Shown piece by piece: positions 43,137 through 54,441 of a stretch of DNA of 64,000 bases (within the stretch, counting starts at the first letter, position 1; every line of letters begins with the position of its first letter). The DNA comes from Prochlorococcus sp. AG-436-C14 (lineage in GTDB: Bacteria > Cyanobacteriota > Cyanobacteriia > PCC-6307 > Cyanobiaceae): NCBI GenBank assembly GCA_003209755.1, contig QCPD01000004.1:1-64000 (forward strand). The letters run 5' to 3'. Both the position numbers and the translations under genes were made by a program. The notes below the pieces were generated by a model. That model ran no database searches. It worked only from the letters and a program-made list of their open reading frames with translations, and was not told the DNA's origin.

Positions 43137-43388
43137 ATGGATCTGAACGACCCTGAACTTGAGTTCTCCGATCTTGTCTACGCATATCAAAGCTGGGTAA
43201 TTGCTGTAATCAACGATGAAAAATTAAATAGTAAGGAAAAGTTGCTTACAGAAGAAATATCGGATGATGCTTTAAATGCTATGAGATTCTTACCAGGCGA
43301 AGTAACTAGTGCCATTGAAACAAGTTTAGCTCGCGTCTATGAAGTTGATTCTGAGGAACTCTCTTCAATCTTGTTTCCAGAAGAATAG
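43137..43388 (+). CDS. Small acidic hypothetical protein (83 aa)
   Basis: An 83-residue acidic protein beginning MDLNDPELEFSDLVYAYQSWVIAVIND and ending in SLARVYEVDSEELSSILFPEE. It looks wholly helical with no cysteines, no membrane helix and no motif I know. The longer frame from 43113 would add eight hydrophobic residues; the ATG at 43137 is preferred because it opens the soluble sequence. It is divergent from the 154-residue hypothetical, sharing a gap of about 55 bases. Confidence 0.6.
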   Translation: MDLNDPELEFSDLVYAYQSWVIAVINDEKLNSKEKLLTEEISDDALNAMRFLPGEVTSAIETSLARVYEVDSEELSSILFPEE

Positions 43389-43426
43389 AATCAATTCTCT
43401 AATTGTTTTAAGAAATTATTGAGCTT

Positions 43427-43765
43427 TTAAAGTTTTCTAAAACCCGATCCACATGGAGAAGCTTCTGCCCCTTTTGGCGTGCTAATTAGAAATCCACCTC
43501 CACTTAAATCACCAAAATAATTCAGCTTTAGACCTTGAAAAAATAGGACTTGATCTTGGCGAGCATACAAAGTAATGCCATCAGCTCTAGCGAGGGGAAC
43601 ACCATCATTTTTTCCTGGCCTAATTCTTATAAATTTCCATCCCTGTCCAGACTTATCATCCAATAGATCAATATGCATAACTCCTGGTGTTCCAGTAAAA
43701 GCAGCTTGCCTATTTAACTCTGCTACTGCTGTTGCTGAAATTTTTAATCCAGGACCATTTTGCAT
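43427..43765 (-). CDS. Divergent A-type Fe-S carrier homologue (IscA/HesB-like)
   Basis: A 112-residue protein with the layout of the IscA/SufA/HesB family: an opening LKISATAVAELNRQA, a central GVMHIDLLDD and a C-terminal GGGFLISTPKGAEASPCGSGF. Family members normally use three cysteines, one mid-protein and a CGCG-type pair at the end. Here only one cysteine exists in the whole protein, in the C-terminal CGSG. It therefore cannot bind a cluster in the classical way on its own and may have another role. It lies 20 bases downstream of tRNA-Val on the same strand. Confidence 0.7.
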   Translation of the reverse strand: MQNGPGLKISATAVAELNRQAAFTGTPGVMHIDLLDDKSGQGWKFIRIRPGKNDGVPLARADGITLYARQDQVLFFQGLKLNYFGDLSGGGFLISTPKGAEASPCGSGFRKL

Positions 43766-43785
43766 AAATTAAAGAATAATCTAGA

Positions 43786-43857
<72 letters not shown>

Positions 43858-43962
43858 ATACAACTTTTAGTCCTTAGACTAATTCATGTACTTTATACCT
43901 CAAGCTGCTCGGTTGTTGAGAATTAATCATAATTAAATCAACGATTCAAAAAAAATCGTTTT

Positions 43963-44811
43963 ATGAGCTTCGTTACAGCTCTCTCAGGACAACTAAAAAT
44001 GACAAACACAAACCAAATAAATTTAGACAAAAAAATCAATAAACTCCTTCAAGTAGTTTCAGACCTACGAGATCCAATCAATGGTTGTCCTTGGGATCTT
44101 AAGCAAACTCATCGTTCGTTGATCCCATATGTTTTAGAGGAAGCCTATGAAGTTGCTCACGCAATACGAGAAGAAAATCCTAACGAATTAAAAGAAGAGC
44201 TTGGAGATCTCTTATTACAAATAATTTTGCATGCTCAAATAGCAAAAGAAAAAAACTTATTTGATATGGGAGATATCATTAACATAATCACTGAAAAGCT
44301 AATTCGCAGGCATCCACATGTATTTCAAAAAAAAGCAGCAGTAAGTATAAAAGAAGTGGAATACTCTTGGGAAAAAATAAAGAATAAAGAGAGACCATTA
44401 AGTAACTCAAACACCCCAATTAGTGACCGATTAAAATTAAAGATAAGACCTCAACCTTCAACGAAAGCAGCACTAATTATCTCTAACAAAGCTTCAAAAA
44501 ACGGATTCGAATGGGAAAAAAGTGATCAGATCTGGGATAAATTGTATGAAGAATTGGAAGAATTAAAAGATGCATTAAAAGCGGATCAGCCCATCAAGGC
44601 AGAGGCTGAAATAGGAGATGTATTATTTACATTGATCAATATTGCAAGATGGCATAAAATATCTATAGAAGAAGGATTAGCGAAGACTAATCAAAAATTC
44701 CTACAACGATTAAATTATATAGAAGAAAATATAGAGGGCGAATTACATTCCCAATCAAGAAAGAATTTAGAGAAATTCTGGGAATTAGCGAAGATTAATC
44801 TCAAGCATTAA
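43963..44811 (+). CDS. mazG: Nucleoside triphosphate pyrophosphohydrolase MazG
   Basis: A 282-residue two-domain NTP pyrophosphatase that hydrolyses NTPs and dNTPs to monophosphates, with roles in pool cleaning and ppGpp control. The first MazG domain has GCPWDLKQTHRSLIPYVLEEAYEVAHAI and the metal-binding EELGDLLLQIILHAQIA. The second has NGFEWEKSDQIWDKLYEELEELKDAL and EAEIGDVLFTLINIARW. The frame opens at 43963, though an ATG at 43999 gives a more typical N-terminus. The gap to speE is 10 bases. Cyanophages of this group also carry mazG, but this looks like the full-length cellular gene. Confidence 0.93.
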   Translation: MSFVTALSGQLKMTNTNQINLDKKINKLLQVVSDLRDPINGCPWDLKQTHRSLIPYVLEEAYEVAHAIREENPNELKEELGDLLLQIILHAQIAKEKNLFDMGDIINIITEKLIRRHPHVFQKKAAVSIKEVEYSWEKIKNKERPLSNSNTPISDRLKLKIRPQPSTKAALIISNKASKNGFEWEKSDQIWDKLYEELEELKDALKADQPIKAEAEIGDVLFTLINIARWHKISIEEGLAKTNQKFLQRLNYIEENIEGELHSQSRKNLEKFWELAKINLKH

Positions 44812-44821
44812 TATTATAATT

Positions 44822-45688
44822 ATGAATAACAGACTAAAGACAAGGTCAGATTGGCTTGACGAGTATCATCAAGGAGTTAGATATGGACTGCTTGGAAACT
44901 TAATAATAGAAGAGTCTAGTCCTTTTCAAAAAATTACCATCTTTGAAAGCAAGAGATATGGCAAAGCACTATTACTTGATGATTGTTGGATGACGGCAGA
45001 AAAGTCTGAAAAATGTTATCACGAATGTCTTATTCATCCTGCATTATCTTGTTCTACGCAAATAGATAATATTTTAATTATTGGAGGAGGTGATGGGGGT
45101 AGTGCAAGAGAATGTTTAAAATATAAAGAGGTTAAGTCTATCGATTTAGTTGAAATCGATCTAAGAGTTATTGAATTAAGTAAAAAGTATTTACCTGCTA
45201 TAGGAGGGAATGCATGGTCTGACTCAAGATTGCATTTACAAATTAAGAATGGAATTGATTGGGTAAAACATTCAAAAGAAAATTCATATGATGTGATTAT
45301 TATTGATGGCGCAGATCCTATTGGACCCTCCAAAGAATTATTCAGCAATTCGTTTCTGACAGATTGCAAACGAATATTGAAACGAGGAGGAGTTTTAGCA
45401 ACTCAAAGTGAATCACCAGAATCTTTCCGGCAAATTCATATAAATATTGTCAAAGTTCTGCGTGAAATTTTTGACTACGCAGATCCAATGTATGGATCTG
45501 TATCCATTTACCCAAGCGGTTTATGGAGCTGGACATTTGCATCTATGGAGCAGCCCAAATATATGAATCCAAAAAGAAGTCGCGTGAATGAAATCTCTGA
45601 AAATTGTCAGATTTGGAGTGAGCGATGGCAAAAAGGTGCATTTAATATTATTCCTGCATTCATAGAAAGAGAGCTAGCAAAAAAATGA
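44822..45688 (+). CDS. speE: Spermidine synthase
   Basis: Aminopropyltransferase making spermidine from putrescine and decarboxylated S-adenosylmethionine. The Rossmann motif ILIIGGGDGGSARE is near residue 82, with the acidic residue in VEIDLRVIELSK. The catalytic IIIDGADPIGPSKELFSNSFL matches the DxxDPxGP pattern of the family. Length of 288 residues is normal. Its stop overlaps the start of speB by four bases (ATGA), so polyamine steps are coupled: agmatinase makes the putrescine this enzyme uses. Confidence 0.95.
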   Translation: MNNRLKTRSDWLDEYHQGVRYGLLGNLIIEESSPFQKITIFESKRYGKALLLDDCWMTAEKSEKCYHECLIHPALSCSTQIDNILIIGGGDGGSARECLKYKEVKSIDLVEIDLRVIELSKKYLPAIGGNAWSDSRLHLQIKNGIDWVKHSKENSYDVIIIDGADPIGPSKELFSNSFLTDCKRILKRGGVLATQSESPESFRQIHINIVKVLREIFDYADPMYGSVSIYPSGLWSWTFASMEQPKYMNPKRSRVNEISENCQIWSERWQKGAFNIIPAFIERELAKK

Positions 45689-46584
45689 GCAAATCCAACG
45701 TCAAGGATCTATCACTATTTAATAACGATGGTGCAATATTCATGGGAGGACAAAGAAGCATCGATCAATGCAAAGTGTCGCTGTTAGGAGTTCCTTATGA
45801 TGGAACTTGTTGCTTTAGACCTGGCGCGAGATTCGGTCCTTCTGCTGTTAGGGAAGATAGCTATGGAATTGAAACATATTGTCCGCAATTAAATTTAGAT
45901 TTAGAAGATATCAAATTTGCTGATTTAGGTTCATTAGATATTCCCCTTGGAGATGCCAAACTAACAATTGATTACGTAAAAGACGCGATAGATATTTTAC
46001 TTAAAAATAATTTAAAGCCTCTAATTATTGGTGGAGAACATTCAATAACAACTGGAATTATTCAATCAATAATTACCAATTATCCTGAATTAATAATGAT
46101 TCAATTAGATGCTCACGCAGACCTTAGAGATGAATGGTTAGGTAGTAAGTTTAGTCATGCTTGTACCATGAAAAGATGTTTAGAAATACTACCTAGCAAA
46201 AATATCTTTCAAATAGGAATAAGAAGTGGAACAAAATCGGAATTTATTGAAATGAATAATACTAAAAGATTAATTCAACATACTTATGGAGAGAATGCTA
46301 AATATTTAGAAGAAGCTCTAAAAAATTTCAAAGGGAAGCCAATCTATTTAACTTTTGATTTAGATTGGTTTGATCCATCTATAATGCCGGGAACAGGCAC
46401 TCCCGAGCCCGGAGGCTATTTCTGGGGAGATTTTGCAGCAATAATAGATGTTCTTAAATCTCATAACTTAATTGGTGCTGATGTAGTCGAATTATCTCCC
46501 AAATTAGATAACACTGGTATTAGTAGCATCCTTGCTGCAAAAGTTATACGTTCATTAATTATGTTATTGGACAAATCATCCTAA
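45685..46584 (+). CDS. speB: Agmatinase / arginase-family ureohydrolase
   Basis: A 299-residue manganese enzyme that hydrolyses agmatine to putrescine and urea, or a related guanidino substrate. The metal ligands are visible in GGEHSITTG, QLDAHADLRDEW and TFDLDWFDPSIMPGTGTPEPGG. Overlap with speE favours the agmatinase assignment over arginase, as both would then serve polyamine synthesis. A role with other guanidino compounds cannot be excluded from sequence alone. Confidence 0.9.
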   Translation: MSKSNVKDLSLFNNDGAIFMGGQRSIDQCKVSLLGVPYDGTCCFRPGARFGPSAVREDSYGIETYCPQLNLDLEDIKFADLGSLDIPLGDAKLTIDYVKDAIDILLKNNLKPLIIGGEHSITTGIIQSIITNYPELIMIQLDAHADLRDEWLGSKFSHACTMKRCLEILPSKNIFQIGIRSGTKSEFIEMNNTKRLIQHTYGENAKYLEEALKNFKGKPIYLTFDLDWFDPSIMPGTGTPEPGGYFWGDFAAIIDVLKSHNLIGADVVELSPKLDNTGISSILAAKVIRSLIMLLDKSS

Positions 46585-46603
46585 AAAATTTGAATTTAAA
46601 TTC

Positions 46604-46819
46604 TCATTCAACTAATACCTTTCCAAAATCGAGTTGTTGATGAACAAATTTTTCAGAAATCTTTGGGAAATTAGGTTCTTTTTTTATCCAATGACCACAA
46701 GAAACAAATGAAGATATCTCAGAATGTATTTTTATCTTTCTAAGTTTGCACCATGAGAATGAATCAAAATGACTTGAAACACACTGATTGCAGCTCCTAC
46801 AAGATCTTTTTACAGTCAT
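46604..46819 (-). CDS. Small cysteine-rich hypothetical protein
   Basis: A 71-residue protein with six cysteines, five in the first 41 residues: CRSCNQC, then SWCKLRKIKIH, then FVSCGHW with a histidine following. The spacing suggests a small zinc- or Fe-S-binding knuckle. The rest is short and polar. It runs opposite to speB and gcvT and sits between them. The Cys pattern and the clean filling of a gap that would otherwise be about 365 bases favour a real gene. I do not recognise a family with certainty. Confidence 0.6.
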   Translation of the reverse strand: MTVKRSCRSCNQCVSSHFDSFSWCKLRKIKIHSEISSFVSCGHWIKKEPNFPKISEKFVHQQLDFGKVLVE

Positions 46820-46949
46820 TAAGTCTTAACCCAAGACTCATAGAGTAGTAAAACTTTCCGGATCGAGCCACAAAGCATTAAATTTAGTCTTAGAAATTCT
46901 TAAAGGTTCAGGTTATTACTTGTGAATTTCTTTTACCGTTCAACAAAAA

Positions 46950-48068
46950 ATGAAATTACTACAAACTCCTCTTTATCAAGAATGCAAAAAATTAGGCGGT
47001 AAAATGGTCCCTTTTGCAAATTGGGAAATGCCTGTTAGTTTTTCTGGGTTAATAGAAGAACACAATGCAGTAAGAAAAAATGTTGGAATGTTCGACATAT
47101 CTCACATGGGTGTTGTCCAATTAAAAGGTAAAAATATCAAAAGCGCATTACAAAATTTAGTTCCCTCAGACGTGTTTCGAATAGGACCTGGTGAAGCGTG
47201 TTATACAGTTTTTTTAAAAGAAAATGGAGGAATTCAAGACGATCTAATCATTTATGATCAAGGATTTTTAGATACAAAAGAAGAAAGTATCGTTCTAGTC
47301 ATTAATGCCGCAAGAAAAGAGTCTGACATTGAATGGTTGAATTTAAATCTTTCTAAAAACGAAATCACAATATCTGAATTCATGCCTGAGGGTGCATTAA
47401 TTGCCATACAAGGTCCAGAATCAATCCGTACTTTGGAGAAAATTCTTCAAGAGCCTTTATCCGATTTGCCACGTTTTGGCCACAGAGTTATTAGTTCTAA
47501 ACCCGAAATAAGCAACTCAAAAGAATCAATTTTTATTGCAAGAACTGGTTATACAGGAGAGGAAGGTTTCGAATTTTTATCATCACCAGAAACAGCCAAG
47601 TCCATCTGGAAAAGCCTAATTGCATCAGGAGTTACTCCATGCGGGCTTGGAGCAAGAGATACACTGCGATTAGAAGCTTCTATGCATTTATATGGCAACG
47701 ATATCAACTTAGATACAACTCCCTTTGAAGCTGGCTTAGGTTGGTTAGTTCATTTAGAAATGCCCAATGATTTCATAGGTAGGAAGGCTCTAGAAAAGCA
47801 GGCAGAAGATGGAACGCGAAAAAAACTTGTTGGTATTAAAGTCCAGGATAAAGGAATTGCAAGGAAAGGATATCCAGTTTTATACAACAGCGAAACTGTT
47901 GGAATTGTAACAAGCGGAACTTGGTCTCCAACATTAAAAGAACCTATAGCTCTTGCCTATGTGCCAAGCGAAATTGCAAAAGTAAATACTCAATTAGAAG
48001 TAGAAATTAGAGGGGAAAAACATCCTGCAATAATCGTAAAAAGACCTTTCTATCGAAAAGGTTTTTGA
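46950..48068 (+). CDS. gcvT: Aminomethyltransferase, glycine cleavage T protein
   Basis: Transfers the methylene group from the GcvH-bound intermediate to tetrahydrofolate, releasing ammonia. Family marks include the opening LLQTPLYQECKKLGGKMVPFANWEMPVSF, the folate-binding NVGMFDISHMGVVQLKG, RTGYTGEEGFEFL, and GARDTLRLEASMHLYGNDI. The C-terminal beta-barrel ends in a basic KRPFYRKGF. Length of 372 residues is normal. It is separated by 20 kb from gcvP-gcvH. I could not see a glycine riboswitch in the 130 bases upstream. Confidence 0.96.
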   Translation: MKLLQTPLYQECKKLGGKMVPFANWEMPVSFSGLIEEHNAVRKNVGMFDISHMGVVQLKGKNIKSALQNLVPSDVFRIGPGEACYTVFLKENGGIQDDLIIYDQGFLDTKEESIVLVINAARKESDIEWLNLNLSKNEITISEFMPEGALIAIQGPESIRTLEKILQEPLSDLPRFGHRVISSKPEISNSKESIFIARTGYTGEEGFEFLSSPETAKSIWKSLIASGVTPCGLGARDTLRLEASMHLYGNDINLDTTPFEAGLGWLVHLEMPNDFIGRKALEKQAEDGTRKKLVGIKVQDKGIARKGYPVLYNSETVGIVTSGTWSPTLKEPIALAYVPSEIAKVNTQLEVEIRGEKHPAIIVKRPFYRKGF

Positions 48069-48142
48069 GCAAGTAGAAACTGTGTTGTGCATAAAAGCCG
48101 GTCTTTGTGGGAAACTCATTACTCATGATGATTGAGAATTTC

Positions 48143-49963
48143 ATGCGCGATAAAACTTGTGGAGAACTACGAGCTTCCGCAATAGGCGCAAATGTTCAAC
48201 TATGTGGTTGGGTAGATCGCAGAAGGGATCATGGCGGAGTAATTTTTATTGATCTAAGAGACCGCTCTGGAACACTTCAAATCACAGTTGATCCAGATCA
48301 AGGGGAGGATCTTTTTAGCATTGCTGAAAGTCTAAGAAATGAGACTGTTCTTCAAATCAATGGATTAGTCAGAGCAAGGCCTGAAGAAGCTATTAATACA
48401 AAAATCCCAACCGGTGAAGTAGAAGTCTTAGCGAAAAATATAAAAATTCTCAATGCTGTCACTAGTACACTCCCCTTCTCGGTTTCAATTCATGATGAGG
48501 AGAGTATTAAAGAGGAAATCAGGCTAAGGCATAGATATCTAGATCTCAGAAGAGAGAGGATGAATAATAATCTGCGATTGAGACATAACACTGTCAAAGC
48601 CGCTAGAAATTTTCTTGAAAACGAAGGATTTATAGAAGTTGAAACCCCTATTTTGACTCGCTCAACTCCTGAAGGAGCCAGAGATTACTTAGTCCCCTCA
48701 CGTGTATGTGGTGGCGAGTTTTTTGCTTTACCGCAATCTCCACAATTATTCAAACAATTATTGATGGTTGGTGGAGTTGAACGTTATTACCAAGTCGCAC
48801 GTTGTTTTCGTGATGAAGATTTACGCGCAGACAGGCAACCAGAATTTACTCAATTAGATATTGAAATGAGTTTTATGGAAGAAAAAGAGATCATTGAATT
48901 AAATGAAAAATTAATTGTAAACATATGGAAAAAAATCAAAGGGATTGATCTCCAAACTCCATTTCCAAGAATGACTTGGCAAGAAGCTATGGATCGGTTT
49001 GGAACTGACAGACCTGATACTCGATATGGAATGGAACTTGTCAACACAAGTGATTTATTTTCCAAAAGTGGATTTAAAGTTTTTTCAAATGCTATTTCCT
49101 CTGGTGGATGCGTTAAATGCATCACCATTAAGGATGGAAATAATTTAATTAGTAATGTCAGAATCAAACCAGGTGGAGATATTTTTAGCGAAGCCCAAAA
49201 GGCTGGCGCTGGTGGACTGGCATTTATCAGAGTTCGAGATAATGAAGAAGTCGATACTATTGGAGCCATAAAAGATAATTTAACTACCTCGCAATTAAAA
49301 GAACTCTTATTAAAAACCCAAGCTAAACCTGGTGACCTAATCCTTTTTGGTGCAGGGCCCACAAACATTGTTAATAGAACCTTAGATAGAGTTCGTCAAT
49401 TTATTGCGAAAGATCTAAAAATAATCTCAGACAACGAATTAAAAACTAAATGGAATTTTCTTTGGGTCACTGATTTTCCTATGTTTGAATTCAATTCTGA
49501 TGAAAATCGTCTAGAAGCAATTCATCATCCTTTCTGCGCGCCTAAGCCTGAAGATATTGGTGAATCAGAAAGATTATGGAAAGACAAATTACCCAATTCA
49601 AATGCTCAAGCGTATGATCTGGTTCTTAATGGATTAGAAATTGGTGGAGGATCTTTAAGAATTCACAACTCAGAACTTCAAAAAACCGTACTAGAAGTAA
49701 TTGGTCTATCTAAAAATGAGGCAGAAGAGCAATTTGGTTTTTTAATTGATGCGCTTTCAATGGGTGCTCCTCCACATGGTGGGATTGCATTTGGACTCGA
49801 CAGAATAGTTATGCTCTTATCCAATGAAGATTCAATTAGAGATACTATTGCTTTTCCAAAAACACAACAAGCTCGTTGTTCCATGGCTAAAGCCCCTGCA
49901 AACGTGGAAAACAAACAATTAGAAGACCTCCATATAGCTTCTACTTGGATAGATCCTGATTGA
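48143..49963 (+). CDS. aspS: Aspartyl-tRNA synthetase
   Basis: Class II aminoacyl-tRNA synthetase; in organisms lacking AsnRS it may be non-discriminating, which the sequence alone does not settle. The OB-fold anticodon domain has [26 protein letters not shown]. Motif 2 is in [28 protein letters not shown], and motif 3 is [14 protein letters not shown]. The GAD insertion domain of bacterial AspRS is present between motifs 2 and 3. I place the start at ATG 48143 (MRDKTCGEL, 606 residues); GTG at 48107 would add 12 residues that do not resemble the family. Confidence 0.96.
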   Translation: MRDKTCGELRASAIGANVQLCGWVDRRRDHGGVIFIDLRDRSGTLQITVDPDQGEDLFSIAESLRNETVLQINGLVRARPEEAINTKIPTGEVEVLAKNIKILNAVTSTLPFSVSIHDEESIKEEIRLRHRYLDLRRERMNNNLRLRHNTVKAARNFLENEGFIEVETPILTRSTPEGARDYLVPSRVCGGEFFALPQSPQLFKQLLMVGGVERYYQVARCFRDEDLRADRQPEFTQLDIEMSFMEEKEIIELNEKLIVNIWKKIKGIDLQTPFPRMTWQEAMDRFGTDRPDTRYGMELVNTSDLFSKSGFKVFSNAISSGGCVKCITIKDGNNLISNVRIKPGGDIFSEAQKAGAGGLAFIRVRDNEEVDTIGAIKDNLTTSQLKELLLKTQAKPGDLILFGAGPTNIVNRTLDRVRQFIAKDLKIISDNELKTKWNFLWVTDFPMFEFNSDENRLEAIHHPFCAPKPEDIGESERLWKDKLPNSNAQAYDLVLNGLEIGGGSLRIHNSELQKTVLEVIGLSKNEAEEQFGFLIDALSMGAPPHGGIAFGLDRIVMLLSNEDSIRDTIAFPKTQQARCSMAKAPANVENKQLEDLHIASTWIDPD

Positions 49964-50066
49964 ATTGATAGAAATTAGCGGTAAACACATTATCTTAAAG
50001 AGAAAATATGTAAATTTCTTGGCCTTTACCTGGATCAAGGTAGCTTAAAGAATGATTGAAAAGTAA

Positions 50067-51734
<1,668 letters not shown>

Positions 51735-52376
51735 ATGGAATCATCTCTACCAGTAGTGGAATGTTTTCATTCTCTACAAGGTGAAGGAGAACATGCAGGT
51801 AGAAGCGCTTACTTCATCAGATTAGCTAGTTGTAAAGTTGGATGTCCTTGGTGTGATACAAAAGATTCATGGAATTCAGACTTTCATCCAAAAAAAAGCT
51901 TGATAGATTTATCAACTCAAACAGCCAAAGCCCAAAAAGAAGGTGCAGCCTTTGTTGTAATCACCGGAGGTGAGCCATTACATCATAATTTAGATCATCT
52001 CTGTAAAGAAATTAGAGAATCTACACTCAATCAAGAGAATAAATCTATTCCAATTCATCTCGAAACAAGTGGCGTAGATATGTTAAGTGGTAACCCAGAC
52101 TGGATAACATTATCTCCCAAACGACATTATCCTCCACGCCTTGATAATCTCTTATCTTGCCAAGAGTTAAAAGTTGTTATTCAAAACACTGAAGATTTAC
52201 TTTTTGCTAAAGCAATGGCTGATTTAATAAAAAATAATGGAAAAATTAAACCCCAATTATTTTTGCAAGCAGGATGGGAAAATGAAGAGGGTCAAACACT
52301 TGCGATCAAGTTTGTCAAAAACAATCCGGATTGGAGATTAAGTATGCAAACTCACAAATGGCTAGGTGTACTCTAA
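51735..52376 (+). CDS. queE: 7-carboxy-7-deazaguanine synthase
   Basis: Radical SAM enzyme of queuosine synthesis that contracts carboxy-tetrahydropterin to 7-carboxy-7-deazaguanine. The substrate-binding FHSLQGEGEHAGRSAYFIRL opens the protein. The Fe-S cluster motif is CKVGCPWC (C-x3-C-x2-C), followed by DTKDSW. ITGGEP is the SAM-binding loop. Length of 213 residues is normal for this small radical SAM protein. It starts immediately after the pyrG stop and precedes queC by 47 bases. Confidence 0.95.
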   Translation: MESSLPVVECFHSLQGEGEHAGRSAYFIRLASCKVGCPWCDTKDSWNSDFHPKKSLIDLSTQTAKAQKEGAAFVVITGGEPLHHNLDHLCKEIRESTLNQENKSIPIHLETSGVDMLSGNPDWITLSPKRHYPPRLDNLLSCQELKVVIQNTEDLLFAKAMADLIKNNGKIKPQLFLQAGWENEEGQTLAIKFVKNNPDWRLSMQTHKWLGVL

Positions 52377-52423
52377 ACATCTATATAAATGAGATTTTGC
52401 TTCATTAGATTAAAATAAAAATA

Positions 52424-53101
52424 ATGATTGAACAGACGACAATTGCATTACTTTCCGGAGGAATTGATTCAGCTACAGCTGCTTGTATCGCTATGGAAGC
52501 TGGGCAAAAAGTAATTGGATTATCATTTGATTATGGTCAACGACATCTTAAGGAGTTACAAGCAGCAGCAGATTTAGCAAAAGATTTAAATCTTGAAGAT
52601 CATATAACAATAAAGATTGATTTATCTTCTTGGGGAGGGTCCTCATTGACCGACAAGTCACAAACAATACCCACTAAAGGCATACAAAAAAATACTATTC
52701 CTAACACTTACGTTCCTGGTAGAAACACTATTTTTGTTGCTATTGGGTTGAGTCTTGCAGAAGCTCGAGGAGCCAATCGAATAGCGTTAGGAATAAATGC
52801 AATGGACTATTCTGGATACCCAGACTGTAGACCGGATTATTTAGAAGCCTATCAAGAATTAGCTAACTTATCGAGCAGAGTAGGGCGCGAGGGGAAAGGG
52901 ATAAAACTCTGGTCTCCACTACTAGATTGGGAAAAAACAAAAATTTTTAAAGAGGCATTACGCTTAAAAATTCCTATCAAAAAAACATGGAGTTGCTATC
53001 AAGGTGAAAGTAAACCGTGTGGGAGATGTGATAGTTGTCGTATTAGAGATAAAGCATTAAAAGAAATAGGTCGCGAAGATCTATGTAGTCAAAATATCTA
53101 G
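52424..53101 (+). CDS. queC: 7-cyano-7-deazaguanine synthase
   Basis: ATP-dependent enzyme converting the QueE product to preQ0, the precursor of queuosine. The PP-loop motif is [12 protein letters not shown] at the N-terminus. The zinc site near the C-terminus is [15 protein letters not shown] (C-x7-C-x2-C-x2-C). [21 protein letters not shown] and [18 protein letters not shown] are typical. Length of 225 residues is normal. Its TAG stop overlaps the GTG start of pabB by one base. Confidence 0.96.
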   Translation: MIEQTTIALLSGGIDSATAACIAMEAGQKVIGLSFDYGQRHLKELQAAADLAKDLNLEDHITIKIDLSSWGGSSLTDKSQTIPTKGIQKNTIPNTYVPGRNTIFVAIGLSLAEARGANRIALGINAMDYSGYPDCRPDYLEAYQELANLSSRVGREGKGIKLWSPLLDWEKTKIFKEALRLKIPIKKTWSCYQGESKPCGRCDSCRIRDKALKEIGREDLCSQNI

Positions 53102-54441
53102 TGAATAACATTAAACGGCGATTATGTCAGTGGGAATCACCTGAGCTAGTAGCTTACAAATTGATTCAAGAATGGGGAGAAGCAGGATTTATATGGCTTG
53201 ATGGCGATGGGAGTGATTTAGGTCGATGGGTTACCTTAGGCATTAATCCTTTAGAACAGTTTTGTTCTAGAGAATTAGAACTTTCAAAGAAGAATTCACA
53301 TCCTTTTAAGATTTTACGCGAATTACCACCAGGGCATTGGACTGGTTGGCTGAGTTATGAAGCTGCATATTGGACAGAGCCACAAAATCCATGGCAAAAA
53401 AGTTCTATGGCAACTTTATGGATAGCCTCTCATGACCCTATATTAAAATTTGATCTCCATAGGAAAGAGCTCTGGCTAGAAGGCCAAGATGAAAAGCGCA
53501 TCTCAATTATGGAACATTTTCTAAACAGTACTTTTCACCAAAAGCTTTCCAAAGCTCACTCTGAAGCGACAAAACAAACAGAACGCAAACATAGTATTCC
53601 CCTTGAATCTTGGGACTGGAAGTTAACAAGTCAAGAATATTCTGAAAGAGTTGATGAGATCAAAGAGTGGATTGCGAACGGTGATATCTTTCAGGCTAAT
53701 CTAACTACCTCATGCCAAGCACCATTACCAGAATCCATGCGTCCAATAGACGTATATTCAAAACTTAAAAAATGCTCCCCTGCTCCATTTGCTGGAGTAA
53801 TTATCGGCGATCAGATGGCCAAAGGAGAAGCTATTATATCAACTTCACCAGAAAGATTTTTAAAAGCTTTACCCAGTGGTGAGGTGGAAACGAGACCAAT
53901 CAAAGGAACTAGACCCAGAGATAGAGATCCAGAAAAAGATGCTGATTGGGCAGCGGAGCTTATTTGCAGTCCAAAAGATCATGCTGAGAATGTAATGATT
54001 GTAGATCTACTAAGAAATGATCTTGGAAGAGTATGCCAACCTGGTTCAATCAAAGTCCCTCATCTACTAGTTTTAGAAAGCTATTCACAAGTTCATCATC
54101 TCACTTCAGTAGTTAAAGGTACACTCAATACAAATAAAACTTGGGTTGACTTGCTTGAAGCATGCTGGCCAGGAGGTTCAGTAACAGGAGCACCGAAGCT
54201 TAGAGCATGTAAAAGATTGTATGAACTTGAACCAACAGCGAGAGGTCCATATTGTGGATCAATATTAAATATAAATTGGGATGGGGTACTTGATAGTAAT
54301 ATTCTCATTCGATCTTTAATGATTAAAGAATCCTCTATCACTGCTCATGCTGGATGTGGAATTGTTGCAGATTCAGATAGTCAAAAGGAAGCTGAGGAAA
54401 TGAATTGGAAATTGATGCCACTTTTAAACGCATTAACATGA
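53101..54441 (+). CDS. pabB: Aminodeoxychorismate synthase component I
   Basis: Chorismate-binding enzyme that makes 4-amino-4-deoxychorismate for folate. The active-site motif reads PIKGTRPR; the lysine there is characteristic of PabB, whereas anthranilate synthase has alanine at that place (PIAGTRPR). Other conserved pieces are IANGDIFQANLTT, CSPKDHAENVMIVDLLRNDLGRVC, and WPGGSVTGAPKLRAC. The start codon is GTG at 53101, overlapping queC by a single base. Length is 446 residues. The glutamine amidotransferase partner (PabA/TrpG) is not in the window. Confidence 0.93.
   Translation: MNNIKRRLCQWESPELVAYKLIQEWGEAGFIWLDGDGSDLGRWVTLGINPLEQFCSRELELSKKNSHPFKILRELPPGHWTGWLSYEAAYWTEPQNPWQKSSMATLWIASHDPILKFDLHRKELWLEGQDEKRISIMEHFLNSTFHQKLSKAHSEATKQTERKHSIPLESWDWKLTSQEYSERVDEIKEWIANGDIFQANLTTSCQAPLPESMRPIDVYSKLKKCSPAPFAGVIIGDQMAKGEAIISTSPERFLKALPSGEVETRPIKGTRPRDRDPEKDADWAAELICSPKDHAENVMIVDLLRNDLGRVCQPGSIKVPHLLVLESYSQVHHLTSVVKGTLNTNKTWVDLLEACWPGGSVTGAPKLRACKRLYELEPTARGPYCGSILNINWDGVLDSNILIRSLMIKESSITAHAGCGIVADSDSQKEAEEMNWKLMPLLNALT

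Noticed and set aside
44339-44811. Phage-derived mazG
   Set aside because: Cyanophage mazG is a short single-domain gene; this one is full-length with two MazG domains and sits in a housekeeping operon.
46820-46949. Glycine riboswitch before gcvT
   Set aside because: None of the conserved glycine-aptamer core motifs could be recognised in the 130 bases, and no tandem aptamer layout is visible.
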